A DNA stretch of 64,000 nt, taken from NCBI GenBank assembly GCA_007693955.1, contig RECR01000050.1, forward strand, positions 1-64,000, read 5' to 3'. The translations under genes and the position numbers were made by a program. This document shows, in pieces, positions 25,148-35,530 of this stretch. The notes below the pieces were generated by a model, which did no database searches, was not told the origin of the DNA, and saw only the letters and a program-made list of their open reading frames with translations. The stretch's first letter is position 1; each line of letters starts with the position of its first letter. The stretch is from Gloeocapsa sp. DLM2.Bin57. GTDB lineage: Bacteria > Cyanobacteriota > Cyanobacteriia > Cyanobacteriales > Gloeocapsaceae.

Positions 25148-26275
25148 ATGAGAATTGCTATTGTAGGCTGTGGTTTTGTAGCAGACTATTATTTAAGCAC
25201 CTTACCTCAACATAAAGAATTGGAATTAATCGGGGTAATGGATAAAAATCCCGAACGTGTTGCCCAATTTTCCCAATTTCACGGAATTCCTGCTTATCAG
25301 TCACTAGAAGAGTTATTAGAAGATAATAAAGTAGATATAGTCTTAAATTTAACTAATCCTAGAAGTCATTATAATGTTTCCAAAGCTTGTTTAGAAGCAG
25401 GTAAACACGTTTATTCAGAAAAACCTTTAGGAGTAACTAACGAAGAAGCCAAAGAATTAGTAGCAATTGCACAGGAAAAAGAATTAGAAATATCTTCAGC
25501 CCCCTGTAGTGTTTTAAGTGAAACAGCGCAAACACTCTGGAAAGGGTTAAGAGAGAATGTAGTTGGCAAAGTTCGTTTAGTCTATGCTGAGATGGATGAA
25601 GGAATGGTACACCAGATGCCTTATGAACAATGGTTAAGTGTATCAGGAATTCCTTGGCCCTATCAAGATGAGTTTGAGGTAGGCTGTACTTTTGAACACG
25701 CGGGTTATTATACAACTTGGTTGACGACTTTTTTTGGTCCTGCGGTAAGTGTTACAGCTTTTTCGAGTTGTTTAATTCCTGATAAGGTAGAGGGTGTAGA
25801 ATTAAATCCCCCGGATACTCCTGATTTTTCTGTAGCTTGCATTAAATTTGCTTCGGGTGTGGTAGCTAGATTAACTTGTGGTATTGTTGCTCCCCATGAT
25901 CATGAACTAAAGATTATTGGGGATACCGGAGTGATGAGTATCAAGGATTGTTGGTTTTATGATGATCCAATTTATATTCAGAGAATGGTCAGGATTCGAC
26001 GTAAGGTCTTTTTTAATCCGATTAAGCAGAAATATCCTTTAGTGAGAAAAACACCGAAATTTGCTTATCGTGGTGCACAAAAAATGGATTTTTGTCGTGG
26101 AGTAGCGGAAATGGCAGCAGCGATCGCCCAAAAACGACCCAATCGTTTATCTAAAGAGTTTTGTTTACACAATAATGAGTTAGTTAATGCGATTACTTAT
26201 GCGTTAGAGAATTCTAGTACTTATCAACTGACAACGACTTTTGAACCGATGCAACCAATGGAGTGGGCGTGTTAA
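25148..26275 (+). CDS. Gfo/Idh/MocA-family oxidoreductase
   Basis: This is a 375-residue protein with N-terminal NAD(P)-binding G-C-G-F-V-A (7-12) and the family sequence E-K-P-L-G-V-T near residues 95-101, where the Lys is the conserved catalytic-site residue. The C-terminal half is the substrate alpha/beta domain. Members oxidise or epimerise sugars or act on sugar-like compounds. No pathway partner is beside it, so the substrate remains unknown. It is divergent from smc, with 43 bases between starts. Confidence 0.9.
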   Translation: MRIAIVGCGFVADYYLSTLPQHKELELIGVMDKNPERVAQFSQFHGIPAYQSLEELLEDNKVDIVLNLTNPRSHYNVSKACLEAGKHVYSEKPLGVTNEEAKELVAIAQEKELEISSAPCSVLSETAQTLWKGLRENVVGKVRLVYAEMDEGMVHQMPYEQWLSVSGIPWPYQDEFEVGCTFEHAGYYTTWLTTFFGPAVSVTAFSSCLIPDKVEGVELNPPDTPDFSVACIKFASGVVARLTCGIVAPHDHELKIIGDTGVMSIKDCWFYDDPIYIQRMVRIRRKVFFNPIKQKYPLVRKTPKFAYRGAQKMDFCRGVAEMAAAIAQKRPNRLSKEFCLHNNELVNAITYALENSSTYQLTTTFEPMQPMEWAC

Positions 26276-26311
26276 AACTAAATTAAGAATCATCAGCAAC
26301 TAGTAGTCTCA

Positions 26312-27487
26312 ATGCTCACGAAAATCAAAGAAATTGCCGAAAATGTCAGTTCACGTTTAATTGAAATTCGTCGTCATCTCCACGCTCATCCAGAATTGAG
26401 TGGACAGGAGTATCAAACCGCAGCTTATGTAGCGGGGGTTTTGTCTTCCTGTGGTTTACACGTGCAAGAAGCGGTGGGCAAAACAGGGGTAGTAGGAGAA
26501 TTGATGGGTAAGGGTGCAGATGAGCGAATTTTAGCGATTCGTACCGATATGGATGCTTTACCGATTCAAGAACATACTGCTTTAGATTTTGCCTCTCGGC
26601 GACCTGGGATCATGCACGCCTGTGGTCACGACGTACATACTACCGTAGGCTTGGGTACAGCAATGGTACTCTCTCAGTTACCCGAGCCACTTCCAGGAAG
26701 GGTACGTTTTTTGTTTCAACCCGCAGAGGAAATAGCCCAAGGTGCTAGTTGGATGGTACAAGATGGGGCGATGCGAGATGTAACTAATATTTTGGGTGTA
26801 CACGTTTTCCCCTCGATTCCTGCGCGCTCGATTGGGGTAAGATATGGGGCTTTGACGGCAGCTGCTGATGATTTAGAGATTTTTATTCAGGGAGAATCAG
26901 GACATGGTGCGCGTCCTCATGAAGCTACCGACGCTATTTGGATCGCCGCTCAAGTGATCACTAGTTTACAACAGGCGATTAGTCGTACTCAAAATCCCTT
27001 GCGTCCGATTGTATTAACTATAGGGCAAATTAGTGGGGGTAGAGCGCCTAATGTGATCGCTGATCAAGTGCGTTTAGCTGGTACTGTGCGTTCTCTCCAC
27101 CCTGAAACTCACGCTAATCTACCAGAATGGATTGAAAAAATTGTCGCGAGTGTCTGTCAAACCTATGGTGCTAGCTATGAGGTTAATTATCGTCGGGGTG
27201 TTCCTTCGGTACAGAATGATTTGCACTTAACTAAGTTAATCGAGTCAGCAGCTAGGGAAGCTTGGGGAAGCGATCGCCTTGAAAATTTAAGTGAGCCTTC
27301 TTTGGGTGCTGAAGATTTTTCTCTGTATCTAGAGCACGCTCCTGGTTCAATGTTTCGTTTGGGTGTAGGACATCTTGAGGGTCGTAATTACCCTTTACAC
27401 CATCCTCAATTTGAGGTGGATGAGGCTTCTATTATTACAGGAGTGGTGACGATGGCTTATGCTAGTTATAAATACTGGTTTAACTAA
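26312..27487 (+). CDS. M20-family amidohydrolase (N-acyl-amino acid hydrolase / hippurate hydrolase type)
   Basis: The 391-residue metal-dependent hydrolase shows the M20D ligands: H-A-C-G-H-D-V-H-T near residues 100-108, P-A-E-E near 136-139, G-A-R-P-H-E in the lid/dimerisation domain, G-A-E-D-F near 335, and L-H-H-P-Q-F near the C-terminus. The family removes acyl groups from amino acids or indole-acetyl conjugates. The start is ATG 36 bases after the oxidoreductase stop, so an operon is likely. The end overlaps the convergent FHA gene by 8 bases. Confidence 0.93.
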   Translation: MLTKIKEIAENVSSRLIEIRRHLHAHPELSGQEYQTAAYVAGVLSSCGLHVQEAVGKTGVVGELMGKGADERILAIRTDMDALPIQEHTALDFASRRPGIMHACGHDVHTTVGLGTAMVLSQLPEPLPGRVRFLFQPAEEIAQGASWMVQDGAMRDVTNILGVHVFPSIPARSIGVRYGALTAAADDLEIFIQGESGHGARPHEATDAIWIAAQVITSLQQAISRTQNPLRPIVLTIGQISGGRAPNVIADQVRLAGTVRSLHPETHANLPEWIEKIVASVCQTYGASYEVNYRRGVPSVQNDLHLTKLIESAAREAWGSDRLENLSEPSLGAEDFSLYLEHAPGSMFRLGVGHLEGRNYPLHHPQFEVDEASIITGVVTMAYASYKYWFN

Positions 27488-27878
27488 CAATAGTATCTTT
27501 AGCGGGATCTTTGCCTTTTACGGGTGATGAATGCTTCCGTCGCGTCAGATTAGCGTTCATTTGGGGATCTTCGCTGTCGATTTGAATCTTAATCTGAGGT
27601 CCGGAACTAGCTAAACGAACGATCATCCCATCAACTACGGGTGTTTTATCGATACGTTTACCATTGATATAAGTTCCATTAGCACCGATATTCACTAACT
27701 CCCATTGATTCCCTACTGGTCTAATTTCTAAATGACGACGAGAAACAACAGCACTATATAATACTACATCGTTATCCATGGAGCGACCAACCCGAATAGT
27801 TATCTCGGGTTCAAAAGTCCAGTTTTGGACTGGAACTGCTTTTAGGGGGTGTAAGAGGACCAAAGTAATTACTGACAT
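27480..27878 (-). CDS. FHA-domain protein
   Basis: This 132-residue protein is nearly all FHA domain, which binds phosphothreonine peptides. The conserved residues are I-R-V-G-R-S (about 28-33), V-V-S-R-R-H-L (about 44-50) and N-G-T-Y-I-N-G (about 64-70). A short basic C-terminal tail follows. FHA proteins connect to Ser/Thr kinase signalling; no kinase gene is nearby. Confidence 0.9.
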   Translation of the reverse strand: MSVITLVLLHPLKAVPVQNWTFEPEITIRVGRSMDNDVVLYSAVVSRRHLEIRPVGNQWELVNIGANGTYINGKRIDKTPVVDGMIVRLASSGPQIKIQIDSEDPQMNANLTRRKHSSPVKGKDPAKDTIVS

Positions 27879-27996
27879 TCTAATTCAACAACCAATGATA
27901 AGATTGGGTATCACCGCAAGACAGTAGGTTAATGTACAGAGTTATATTTCCATAATAGCTAATAGTTGACTATTTGATGAGATTTTTTGTAGATGA

Positions 27997-28016
27997 GGGG
28001 GGAGTTTTTGCCCCCC
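27997..28016 (-). terminator. G6/C6 hairpin after clpB
   Basis: GGGGGG at 27997-28002 can pair with CCCCCC at 28011-28016 across an 8-base loop, 12 bases past the clpB stop. No U-run follows on the minus strand, so termination may be imperfect. The hairpin could also stabilise the 3' end. Confidence 0.5.
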
Positions 28017-28027
28017 ATGAGAAAATG

Positions 28028-30625
28028 TTAAGCAGTTTTAAAGCTCAAGCGCTCATCTTCTACTTCTACAAGGATAACATCATCTGGTTTAAATTCACCT
28101 CGCAGAATTGCTTTGGCGATGGGTGTTTCGAGATAACGTTGGATCGCTCTTTTCAGAGGACGAGCTCCATATACTGCATCATACCCAACCACACTTAAAA
28201 AGTTAACAGCACTTTGAGATAATTTTAGACCGAGTTTTTGCTCATGTAAACGCTCTTGGAGTCTTCTGACTTGAATTTCGACAATTTCGTTTAACTGAGA
28301 TGCTTGTAAGGAGTGGAAAATAATCATTTCGTCGATACGGTTGAGAAATTCGGGACGGAAATTTTGGCGCATAGCTTCAATTACTCGCTCTTTCATTTGT
28401 TCGTATCGAGAGTCATCACCAGCTACATCAAGGATATATTGAGAACCAATATTACTAGTCATGATGATAATGGTGTTTTTAAAGTCCACTAGATGACCTT
28501 GAGAGTCGGTGAGACGTCCATCGTCTAGAATCTGCAGCATGATGTTAAAAACGTCGGGGTGTGCTTTTTCGATTTCGTCAAATAAAATCACCGCGTAAGG
28601 GCGACGTCGAATCGTTTCGGTGAGTTGTCCACCTTCTTCGTAACCGACGTATCCTGGAGGAGCACCAATCAAGCGAGCTACTGTATGTTTTTCCATGTAC
28701 TCAGACATATCAATTCTGACCATGGCGTTTTCTGTATCAAACAGAGATACTGCTAAAGCTTTAGCTAATTCGGTTTTACCTACACCAGTAGGACCTAAGA
28801 AAATAAAGCTAGCAATGGGACGGTTGGGATCGGCTAAACCCGCGCGAGAGCGTTGAATGGCGTCGGCTACCGCTTCTACTGCTTCTGATTGTCCTACTAC
28901 TCGTTGATGCAACTCTTTGTCTAAATATAAGAGTTTTTCTTTTTCTGAAGCTATTAGTTTACTGACGGGTATTCCTGTCCATTTGGCGATGGTTTCGGCG
29001 ATATCAGCTTCTAATACTTCTTCTCTGAGCAGGGTTTTACCGCTGGTTTGTTGCTCACTGAGTTGGGCTTCGATTTCTTTGATTTGACGTTGTAGTTCGG
29101 TTAATTTGCCATAACGTAATTCTGCTGCTCTGTTGAGATCGTAATCTCGCTCGGCTTGTTGAATTTCTAGGTTAATTTGGTCAATTTTCTCTTTAACGGT
29201 GCGAATTTGAGCGATAATCTCTTTTTCTGATTGCCATTGGGCGTTTAACGCTCTTTGTTCTTCTTTGAGGTTGGCTAGTTCGAGTTCTAGTTTACTCAGT
29301 CTGTCTTGAGAAATAGGGTCTGATTCTTTTTGTAAGGAGAGACGCTCCATTTCTAGTTGCAGAATTTTGCGATCGATTTCGTCTAATTCTTCGGGTTTGG
29401 AGGTAATCTCCATTTTTAATTTAGCCGCTGCTTCGTCAACTAGGTCGATCGCCTTGTCTGGTAAAAAGCGATCGCTGATATAACGATTAGACAATGTCGC
29501 TGCTGCTACTAAGGCGTTATCAGCTATTTTAACCCCGTGATGGACTTCGTAACGTTCTTTTAAACCCCGTAGAATGGAGATAGTATCAATAACTGTTGGC
29601 TCTCCGACGAACACTTCTTGAAAACGTCTTTCTAAAGCTGCGTCTTTTTCGATATATTTACGATACTCATCTAGAGTAGTCGCACCTATACAGCGCAATT
29701 CTCCTCTGGCTAACATGGGTTTGAGTAGGTTACCCGCGTCCATCGCTCCTTGTGTAGCTCCAGCTCCTACGACTGTGTGTATTTCGTCGATAAAGAGAAT
29801 GATATTACCCTGTGACTCGGTGACTTCTTTAAGTACTGCTTTGAGTCTTTCTTCAAATTCACCGCGGTATTTTGCTCCTGCAATTAAAGCACCCATATCT
29901 AAAGCGACTAATTGGCGATCGCTCAATGATTCGGGAACATCGCGGTTAACGATTCGTTGGGCTAATCCTTCGACAATAGCAGTTTTACCTACTCCTGGTT
30001 CACCAATTAAGACGGGATTATTTTTAGTACGACGAGAGAGAATCTGAATGGTACGTCGAATTTCTTCGTCTCTACCAATCACGGGATCTAATTTTCCTGC
30101 TCTAGCTAATTGGGTTAATTCCCTGCCGTATTTTTCTAGAGCTTCGTATTTACCTTCTGGATTTTGGTCAGTCACCTTTTGTCTTCCTCTGATTTGTGTA
30201 ATAATTTCTTTGAGTCGTTTTTCTGTGAGGTTAAATTCTTGATAAAGTGCTTTACCGAAGCGATCGTCCTTGCAGTATCCTAAAAGTATATGCTCTATAG
30301 AGATATAATCATCTTTAAACTCCTGACGATAATTTTCGGCTCTATCTAACAGTGTATCAAGACTATTTCCTAAATAAATAGACTCACTGACGTTAGCTAA
30401 TTTAGGTTGACGTTGGCTAAATTGCTCAGTTTTATCTCTTAGTTTAGGAACACTTGCATTAGCTTTATTAAAAATACTAATAGCTAAGCCTTCCTCTTCT
30501 AAGAGAGACTTCATTAGATGTTCACTTTCTATTTGTTGTTGTTTAGATTGTTTAACAAGTTCGGGAGTTCTAGCAATAGCTTCCCAGGCTTTTTCTGTAA
30601 ATTTTTGTGGGTTATTTGGTTGCAT
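28028..30625 (-). CDS. clpB: ATP-dependent disaggregase ClpB
   Basis: This 865-residue Hsp100 chaperone works with DnaK to dissolve aggregates. It has the N-terminal Clp_N repeats (1-150) and the first AAA+ domain with Walker A G-E-P-G-V-G-K-T near 205. The middle coiled-coil domain (about 400-525, Leu/Glu/Lys-rich) separates ClpB from ClpA/ClpC. The second AAA+ domain has G-P-T-G-V-G-K-T near 606. The C-terminal D2 small domain is complete. The M-domain makes the ClpB assignment secure. Cyanobacteria often have two ClpB paralogues, which I cannot separate here. Confidence 0.97.
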   Translation of the reverse strand: MQPNNPQKFTEKAWEAIARTPELVKQSKQQQIESEHLMKSLLEEEGLAISIFNKANASVPKLRDKTEQFSQRQPKLANVSESIYLGNSLDTLLDRAENYRQEFKDDYISIEHILLGYCKDDRFGKALYQEFNLTEKRLKEIITQIRGRQKVTDQNPEGKYEALEKYGRELTQLARAGKLDPVIGRDEEIRRTIQILSRRTKNNPVLIGEPGVGKTAIVEGLAQRIVNRDVPESLSDRQLVALDMGALIAGAKYRGEFEERLKAVLKEVTESQGNIILFIDEIHTVVGAGATQGAMDAGNLLKPMLARGELRCIGATTLDEYRKYIEKDAALERRFQEVFVGEPTVIDTISILRGLKERYEVHHGVKIADNALVAAATLSNRYISDRFLPDKAIDLVDEAAAKLKMEITSKPEELDEIDRKILQLEMERLSLQKESDPISQDRLSKLELELANLKEEQRALNAQWQSEKEIIAQIRTVKEKIDQINLEIQQAERDYDLNRAAELRYGKLTELQRQIKEIEAQLSEQQTSGKTLLREEVLEADIAETIAKWTGIPVSKLIASEKEKLLYLDKELHQRVVGQSEAVEAVADAIQRSRAGLADPNRPIASFIFLGPTGVGKTELAKALAVSLFDTENAMVRIDMSEYMEKHTVARLIGAPPGYVGYEEGGQLTETIRRRPYAVILFDEIEKAHPDVFNIMLQILDDGRLTDSQGHLVDFKNTIIIMTSNIGSQYILDVAGDDSRYEQMKERVIEAMRQNFRPEFLNRIDEMIIFHSLQASQLNEIVEIQVRRLQERLHEQKLGLKLSQSAVNFLSVVGYDAVYGARPLKRAIQRYLETPIAKAILRGEFKPDDVILVEVEDERLSFKTA

Positions 30626-30716
30626 AGATTTATATTTAACTATTTTCTTATATTGTAAATCTTGCTTAAAGAAAATCTAAGTCGAGAAAACACTACTTTA
30701 GTTAGCTAAAAACCGT

Positions 30717-31841
30717 ATGAATCAATATTTTGCTACCGTCGCTAGAGGTTTAGAGGAAGTCGCCGCTCAAGAATTAAAGAATCTAGGAGCAAAAGACGTA
30801 GAGATAACCTTTACTGGTGTCTCTTTTACTGGAGATAAATCTTTGCTCTATCGGGTTAACCTCTGGTCAAGAATTATCTATCGACTCTTAATGCCAATTC
30901 AAACAATTAAATGTTCTAATCGAGAAGAATTATATCAACAAGTTAAACAAATTAATTGGTCAAAATACCTCACGACAGAGCAAACTTTTGCGGTTAATTC
31001 TACGGGAGGTAACAGCAATCTTAACCATACTCATTTTAACGCTCTACAAATAAAAAACGCCATTATAGACCAACAAAGAGAAAAAACTAATCAACGCTCT
31101 AGCATTGACACCCGTAACCCTGATTTATTACTTAACGCTCATATCTATCAAGATCAATGTATTCTCAGTTTAGATAGCTCAGGAGATAGTTTACACCGTC
31201 GAGGTTATCGCCCTGCGATGGGTTTAGCACCCCTGAAGGAGACTTTAGCCGCGAGTTTACTAGATTTAGCCCAATGGAATAGTAATATACCCTTTTTTGA
31301 CCCTCTTTGTGGCTCGGGCACTTTACCTCTAGAAGCTGCTTTAAAAGCTTTAAACATTGCTCCTGGTTTATTTCGTGATAGTTTTGCTTTTGAAAATTGG
31401 TCAGATTTTGATGCTAGTCTTTGGCAAAAATTACGCACAGAAGCCCTAGAGAGTCAAGTATCTGAGTCTTTAACCCCTATTGTGGGTAGTGAAGCTGATA
31501 GTCAAATCTTACAACAAGCTCGTTATAATGCTCGTCTCTGTGGTGTAGAAAAGCAAATTAAGTTACTTAACCAAGATTTAGCTGAGGTTTATCCTCCAAG
31601 TGCAGAAGGAATTATTATTACTAACCCTCCTTATGGGAAACGTATTGGTGATGTCTCAGCATTAACTAGTCTCTATCAATTATTAGGAGATGTGTTAAAA
31701 CAACGTTTTCGAGGTTGGCGAGCTTATATACTGACTGGTAATTCCCAATTAGCTAAAAAAATTCGTCTTAAACCTTCTCGTCGTTTTGCAGTTTATAATG
31801 GCGCTATTCCCTGTAGTCTGCTAGAGTTGGAAATTTTCTAG
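30717..31841 (+). CDS. THUMP-domain 23S rRNA methyltransferase (RlmL/RlmKL N-terminal type)
   Basis: This 374-residue RNA methyltransferase has an N-terminal THUMP domain (about 1-160, beginning Y-F-A-T-V-A-R-G-L-E-E-V-A). The SAM-dependent catalytic domain has D-P-L-C-G-S-G-T-L-P motif I near residues 197-206 and N-P-P-Y-G-K-R near 303-309, the NPPY motif of N-methylating enzymes. It resembles the RlmL half of E. coli RlmKL (m2G2445 of 23S rRNA), without the RlmK half. The end overlaps the convergent GGDEF-EAL gene by 38 bases. Confidence 0.92.
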   Translation: MNQYFATVARGLEEVAAQELKNLGAKDVEITFTGVSFTGDKSLLYRVNLWSRIIYRLLMPIQTIKCSNREELYQQVKQINWSKYLTTEQTFAVNSTGGNSNLNHTHFNALQIKNAIIDQQREKTNQRSSIDTRNPDLLLNAHIYQDQCILSLDSSGDSLHRRGYRPAMGLAPLKETLAASLLDLAQWNSNIPFFDPLCGSGTLPLEAALKALNIAPGLFRDSFAFENWSDFDASLWQKLRTEALESQVSESLTPIVGSEADSQILQQARYNARLCGVEKQIKLLNQDLAEVYPPSAEGIIITNPPYGKRIGDVSALTSLYQLLGDVLKQRFRGWRAYILTGNSQLAKKIRLKPSRRFAVYNGAIPCSLLELEIF

Positions 31842-34299
31842 TAGAATTTTCTAGGGGATAACTTTTGAGAAAGTCGTGGGCTTCGTGAGCACCTAAAGGT
31901 ACACTGAAATAATAACCTTGGATACCTTCACAGTTTAAATCCCCGAGTATTTCTAGTTGCTCTTCTGTTTCTATACCTTCGGCGATGACTTTTAAGTCTA
32001 ATGCTTGTGCTAATGTAATAATCGCTGAGACTAAAGCCACGTTTTGACGACTTTCAGTGATATCTTTAACGAAAGATCGGTCTATTTTTAAGGTGTGGAA
32101 AGGGAATTTTTTTAAATAAGCTAAAGAAGCGTAACCTGTACCAAAATCATCGAGAGTAATATTAACTCCAATATCTACTAAGGTTAATAAGACATCGCTT
32201 ACTGTTTCTGTATCTTCAATTAGACAACTTTCGGTAATTTCTAGGGCTAAACATTGGGGATTTAAGTTAGTTTTGTTGAGAATTTCTTCTATATTGCTTA
32301 AAAGATTTTCTTGTTGTAATTGTCTGGGGGAAAGATTGACAGCTATATATTCTGGAGCTATCCCCATTTGTTCCCATTCTAAATATTGGTAGCAGGCTTT
32401 TTCTAATACCCATTTGCCAATAGAAGTAATTAAACCAGTTTCTTCAGCTATTTTGATAAATTTGGGAGTAGAAATTAAGCCTAATTCAGGGTTATGCCAA
32501 CGTAATAAACTTTCTATACCCATAATTTTTTCGGTTTTTAAGTTAACTTGGGGTTGATAATTCAGAAACAATTCTTCTTTTTCAATAGCTCGATATAAAA
32601 GGTTTTCTAAGGTTAATAATTCTGATGATTGAGCGTTTATTTTGGGGTTATAAAATTGATAACAGTTGCGCCCTTGTTCTTTAATACGGTATAAAACCGC
32701 GTCAACGTTTCTGAGTAATGTATCTCTATCTTTGCCATCTTGAGGATAACAAGCAATTCCAATACTCATTCTAATATGAAGTAATTGTCCTTCTATTTTA
32801 AATGGTCTTTCTAACAGTTCAAAAATTTTGTTTGCTAGATCACTAACTTCTTTGATATCACTAACATTGGGAAGTAATAAAATAAATTCATCTCCTCCCC
32901 AACGAGCAAAGGTTTGATAAGATGTTAGGAGACTAGATACTTTTTTGGCAAAAGTTTTGAGGAGTTTATCTCCTAGATTATGACCTAAAGAGTCGTTAAT
33001 TTTTTTAAAGTGGTCTAAATCAAAAAATAATACCGCTACTTGATGATTAAATTTATGCGCATTTTCGATCGCTTGTTCTAATCTCTGGTTAAAGAAGACA
33101 CGATTAGGTAGCCCTGTTAATGCGTCATAATAAGCTTGTTTAATTAATAGTTTTTCGGTTTTCTTTCTTTGTCTAATATCTCGAACAGCAAAACAGAGTA
33201 TTTGTTTATTAGCGTATTGAATTAAACTAATACTAACTTCTACGTCGATGAGTTGATTATTCTTACTACAGTGACAACCTTCGATCATTAGTTCTTGTTT
33301 TTTAGCTGTTATTGTCTCTATATAACTATCTATTACTTCATCATCTATCGGTAAAATATCATAAATAGTTAGGGTTAATAATTCTTCTTGACTGTAGTTT
33401 AATAATTGACAATAGGCTTGATTGCAGTCAATAATCTTCCGAGTATTTAAATCCATCAAAAAGATTCCCTCGGATATTTGTCTAACAATTGCTTGATATT
33501 TTGCTTCTGTTTCTTCTAGGGCTGATTCTGTTTCTTTTTGCTTGGTTAAGTCGAATAGATAAATCCTGATGATTTTTTCTTCAGGTAGATATTGAATATA
33601 TTCTTGATAAGTATCTAAGTCAAGAGTAATCTCTCTAGTTATAAATTGTTCTTCTGGGTTAGTTAAGTTATTAAATAAATCTGAAAAAATAGGATGATTC
33701 AGGTCTAATTTTTCTAGATTGGGAAGTTTTAGCTTAGCTATGGAATTGGTGTAAATAATTTTACCTTCATAATCTACCTCAATAATTGGATGAGGAACAC
33801 TCGTAACATTATAGTTTAAATTGGGTAACAGATTGGTCTTATTTTTCTGAGCATCATGTGTACCAACGATTGTTGTACTAGATTCTTGCAGATTGAGAAA
33901 ATCAACATTTTGTATTTTTATCGTAGGATATTTCCTGTTAGGATGATTGTGATTAATTTGATAATATTTAAGACTTACATGATTAGCGAGAGTAATAATA
34001 TCTTCATTTTTTAACTCATGAGATAAACATCTTTTGTTATTAACAATTAAACCATTAGTACTGCGATTTCCTTTTAAATCCCCGTCGATAATCCAGAAAA
34101 CGTCCTGTTCTTCTACTTGGTTATATTTAACTTTTAAGAGGGTACAATGGTGACGAGATACTGTTTGAGAGTATAAAACTATGTCATTTTGAGAGTGCCG
34201 ACCTACGGTATAAACTTTATTTTCTAGATAAATTTCTGTATTTTGTTCTGGTTCTTCAATTATGAGTAGGTGTCGAGGTTTTGAGGTTGGGCTGTTCAT
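31804..34299 (-). CDS. FHA-PAS-GGDEF-EAL bifunctional c-di-GMP signalling protein
   Basis: The protein has 831 residues. Domains in order are an FHA domain (about 25-115, with Y-T-V-G-R-H-S and V-S-R-H-H-C), PAS-like regions (about 150-245 and 262-385), a GGDEF domain (about 390-550) and an EAL domain (about 570-815). The GGDEF motif R-W-G-G-D-E-F is intact near residues 463-469. The EAL part has E-S-L-L-R-W, D-D-F-G-T-G-Y and K-I-D-R-S-F-V, consistent with active phosphodiesterase residues. It lacks membrane segments. An FHA domain at the N-terminus would let phosphothreonine signals control c-di-GMP turnover; that role is inferred. Confidence 0.93.
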   Translation of the reverse strand: MNSPTSKPRHLLIIEEPEQNTEIYLENKVYTVGRHSQNDIVLYSQTVSRHHCTLLKVKYNQVEEQDVFWIIDGDLKGNRSTNGLIVNNKRCLSHELKNEDIITLANHVSLKYYQINHNHPNRKYPTIKIQNVDFLNLQESSTTIVGTHDAQKNKTNLLPNLNYNVTSVPHPIIEVDYEGKIIYTNSIAKLKLPNLEKLDLNHPIFSDLFNNLTNPEEQFITREITLDLDTYQEYIQYLPEEKIIRIYLFDLTKQKETESALEETEAKYQAIVRQISEGIFLMDLNTRKIIDCNQAYCQLLNYSQEELLTLTIYDILPIDDEVIDSYIETITAKKQELMIEGCHCSKNNQLIDVEVSISLIQYANKQILCFAVRDIRQRKKTEKLLIKQAYYDALTGLPNRVFFNQRLEQAIENAHKFNHQVAVLFFDLDHFKKINDSLGHNLGDKLLKTFAKKVSSLLTSYQTFARWGGDEFILLLPNVSDIKEVSDLANKIFELLERPFKIEGQLLHIRMSIGIACYPQDGKDRDTLLRNVDAVLYRIKEQGRNCYQFYNPKINAQSSELLTLENLLYRAIEKEELFLNYQPQVNLKTEKIMGIESLLRWHNPELGLISTPKFIKIAEETGLITSIGKWVLEKACYQYLEWEQMGIAPEYIAVNLSPRQLQQENLLSNIEEILNKTNLNPQCLALEITESCLIEDTETVSDVLLTLVDIGVNITLDDFGTGYASLAYLKKFPFHTLKIDRSFVKDITESRQNVALVSAIITLAQALDLKVIAEGIETEEQLEILGDLNCEGIQGYYFSVPLGAHEAHDFLKSYPLENSTRKFPTLADYRE

Positions 34300-34369
34300 G
34301 ATGAACCTTTCTTACTATTTATATAAAGAAAACATTAAATTTTTATTGACTTTTTCCCCAAAATATATT

Positions 34370-35530
34370 TTAACATTGCCAACCTTTTAAAGTAAATTGT
34401 TGTTGTTGCGGTGTTAAATTTTTCCCCTGCAGTAAAACCGTGAAATTACCTAAACCAGCGGGATTGATTAGTTGATGTAAAGCGTCTCGACGTTGGAGAA
34501 TTTGTGAGAGTTTATCAGTGGAATTACTTAAAGCTTGGAGTCTTTCCCCCAATCCTAATGCCATCAGAAACATACCTTGTTTAGTCAAGCCGAGGTTGTT
34601 TAAACCGATTAATTCTCCTTGGCGTTCTAGTGCGGTAAAATTAACCTGAGTAGTAATATCTTGTTCTCCTAAATAAATATAGGGATTATTGTGGCGATGA
34701 TGTTGATAATAACATTGTATTGTACCTTGGCAACGTTGGGGATGATAATAACGAGGTGCATCATAACCATAATCAATAGTAAGAATATAGCCAGTATTTA
34801 ATTTACTAGCGAGGGTTTTTAACCATGATAAAGCTTCTAGGTTTACTTCAGTACGATAACCATCGGGATAAAGATTAGAAGGAAAATCTAGGTTACATAA
34901 TTGGAAATAATTTAATAATTCTGGAGTGGATATTTCTTGATAGATTTCTTGTACTTGATTGTCAGAATAAGTGACATAAACTTCTTTTAATTCTCCTTGA
35001 GTAAGAATTAGTTGATGTACAGAAAAAGCGTCTATTAATTCATTACTAAAGCAACAACCAATCAGAGAATTAGTGGCTATTTTTTGCCAATTTGTCCAGG
35101 TAACTTGAGGGAATCGAGATGTTAAGAGTTTTTGCTGTTCCTTGCGCAATTGAGGAGAAGTTTCGATAATTAGATATTGGATAGCTTGAAAACAATCGGG
35201 GTTGTTTGTGGCTAGATAGTTTAAAATATCTTGGGCTAAATGTCCTCTACCTGCCCCCATTTCTAGTAAAGTAAAGGGATGGGGGTATTCTAATACTTCC
35301 CACATTTGTTGTAGTTGTAAAGCGAGTAATTCGCCAAAATCTGGACCTAGGGATGAGGAGGTAAAAAAGTCTCCACCTGCGCCGATTTGGTTGGTTCTAG
35401 AGCTATAATAGCCGTATTGAGGATGATAAAGGACTAGGTTAAGATAGTCAGCGAAGGTGATATATCCTTGGTCAGATTTGGCGATCGCTTCTAGAATAAC
35501 TGATTCTAATGGTAAGTTTGTTGACGACAT
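34370..35530 (-). CDS. MidA/NDUFAF7-family SAM-dependent methyltransferase
   Basis: This 386-residue protein belongs to the family formerly called DUF185. NDUFAF7 in mitochondria dimethylates an Arg of complex I subunit NDUFS2. Features include the start region F-A-D-Y-L-N-L-V-L-Y-H-P-Q-Y-G-Y-Y and L-L-E-M-G-A-G-R-G-H-L-A-Q-D motif I near residues 94-107. A second acidic core with T-I-D-Y-G-Y-D is also visible. ATG 35530 was chosen over an upstream TTG at 35539. A link to NDH-1 assembly is plausible from homology. Its 5' end overlaps the divergent DUF4129 gene by 22 bases. Confidence 0.9.
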   Translation of the reverse strand: MSSTNLPLESVILEAIAKSDQGYITFADYLNLVLYHPQYGYYSSRTNQIGAGGDFFTSSSLGPDFGELLALQLQQMWEVLEYPHPFTLLEMGAGRGHLAQDILNYLATNNPDCFQAIQYLIIETSPQLRKEQQKLLTSRFPQVTWTNWQKIATNSLIGCCFSNELIDAFSVHQLILTQGELKEVYVTYSDNQVQEIYQEISTPELLNYFQLCNLDFPSNLYPDGYRTEVNLEALSWLKTLASKLNTGYILTIDYGYDAPRYYHPQRCQGTIQCYYQHHRHNNPYIYLGEQDITTQVNFTALERQGELIGLNNLGLTKQGMFLMALGLGERLQALSNSTDKLSQILQRRDALHQLINPAGLGNFTVLLQGKNLTPQQQQFTLKGWQC

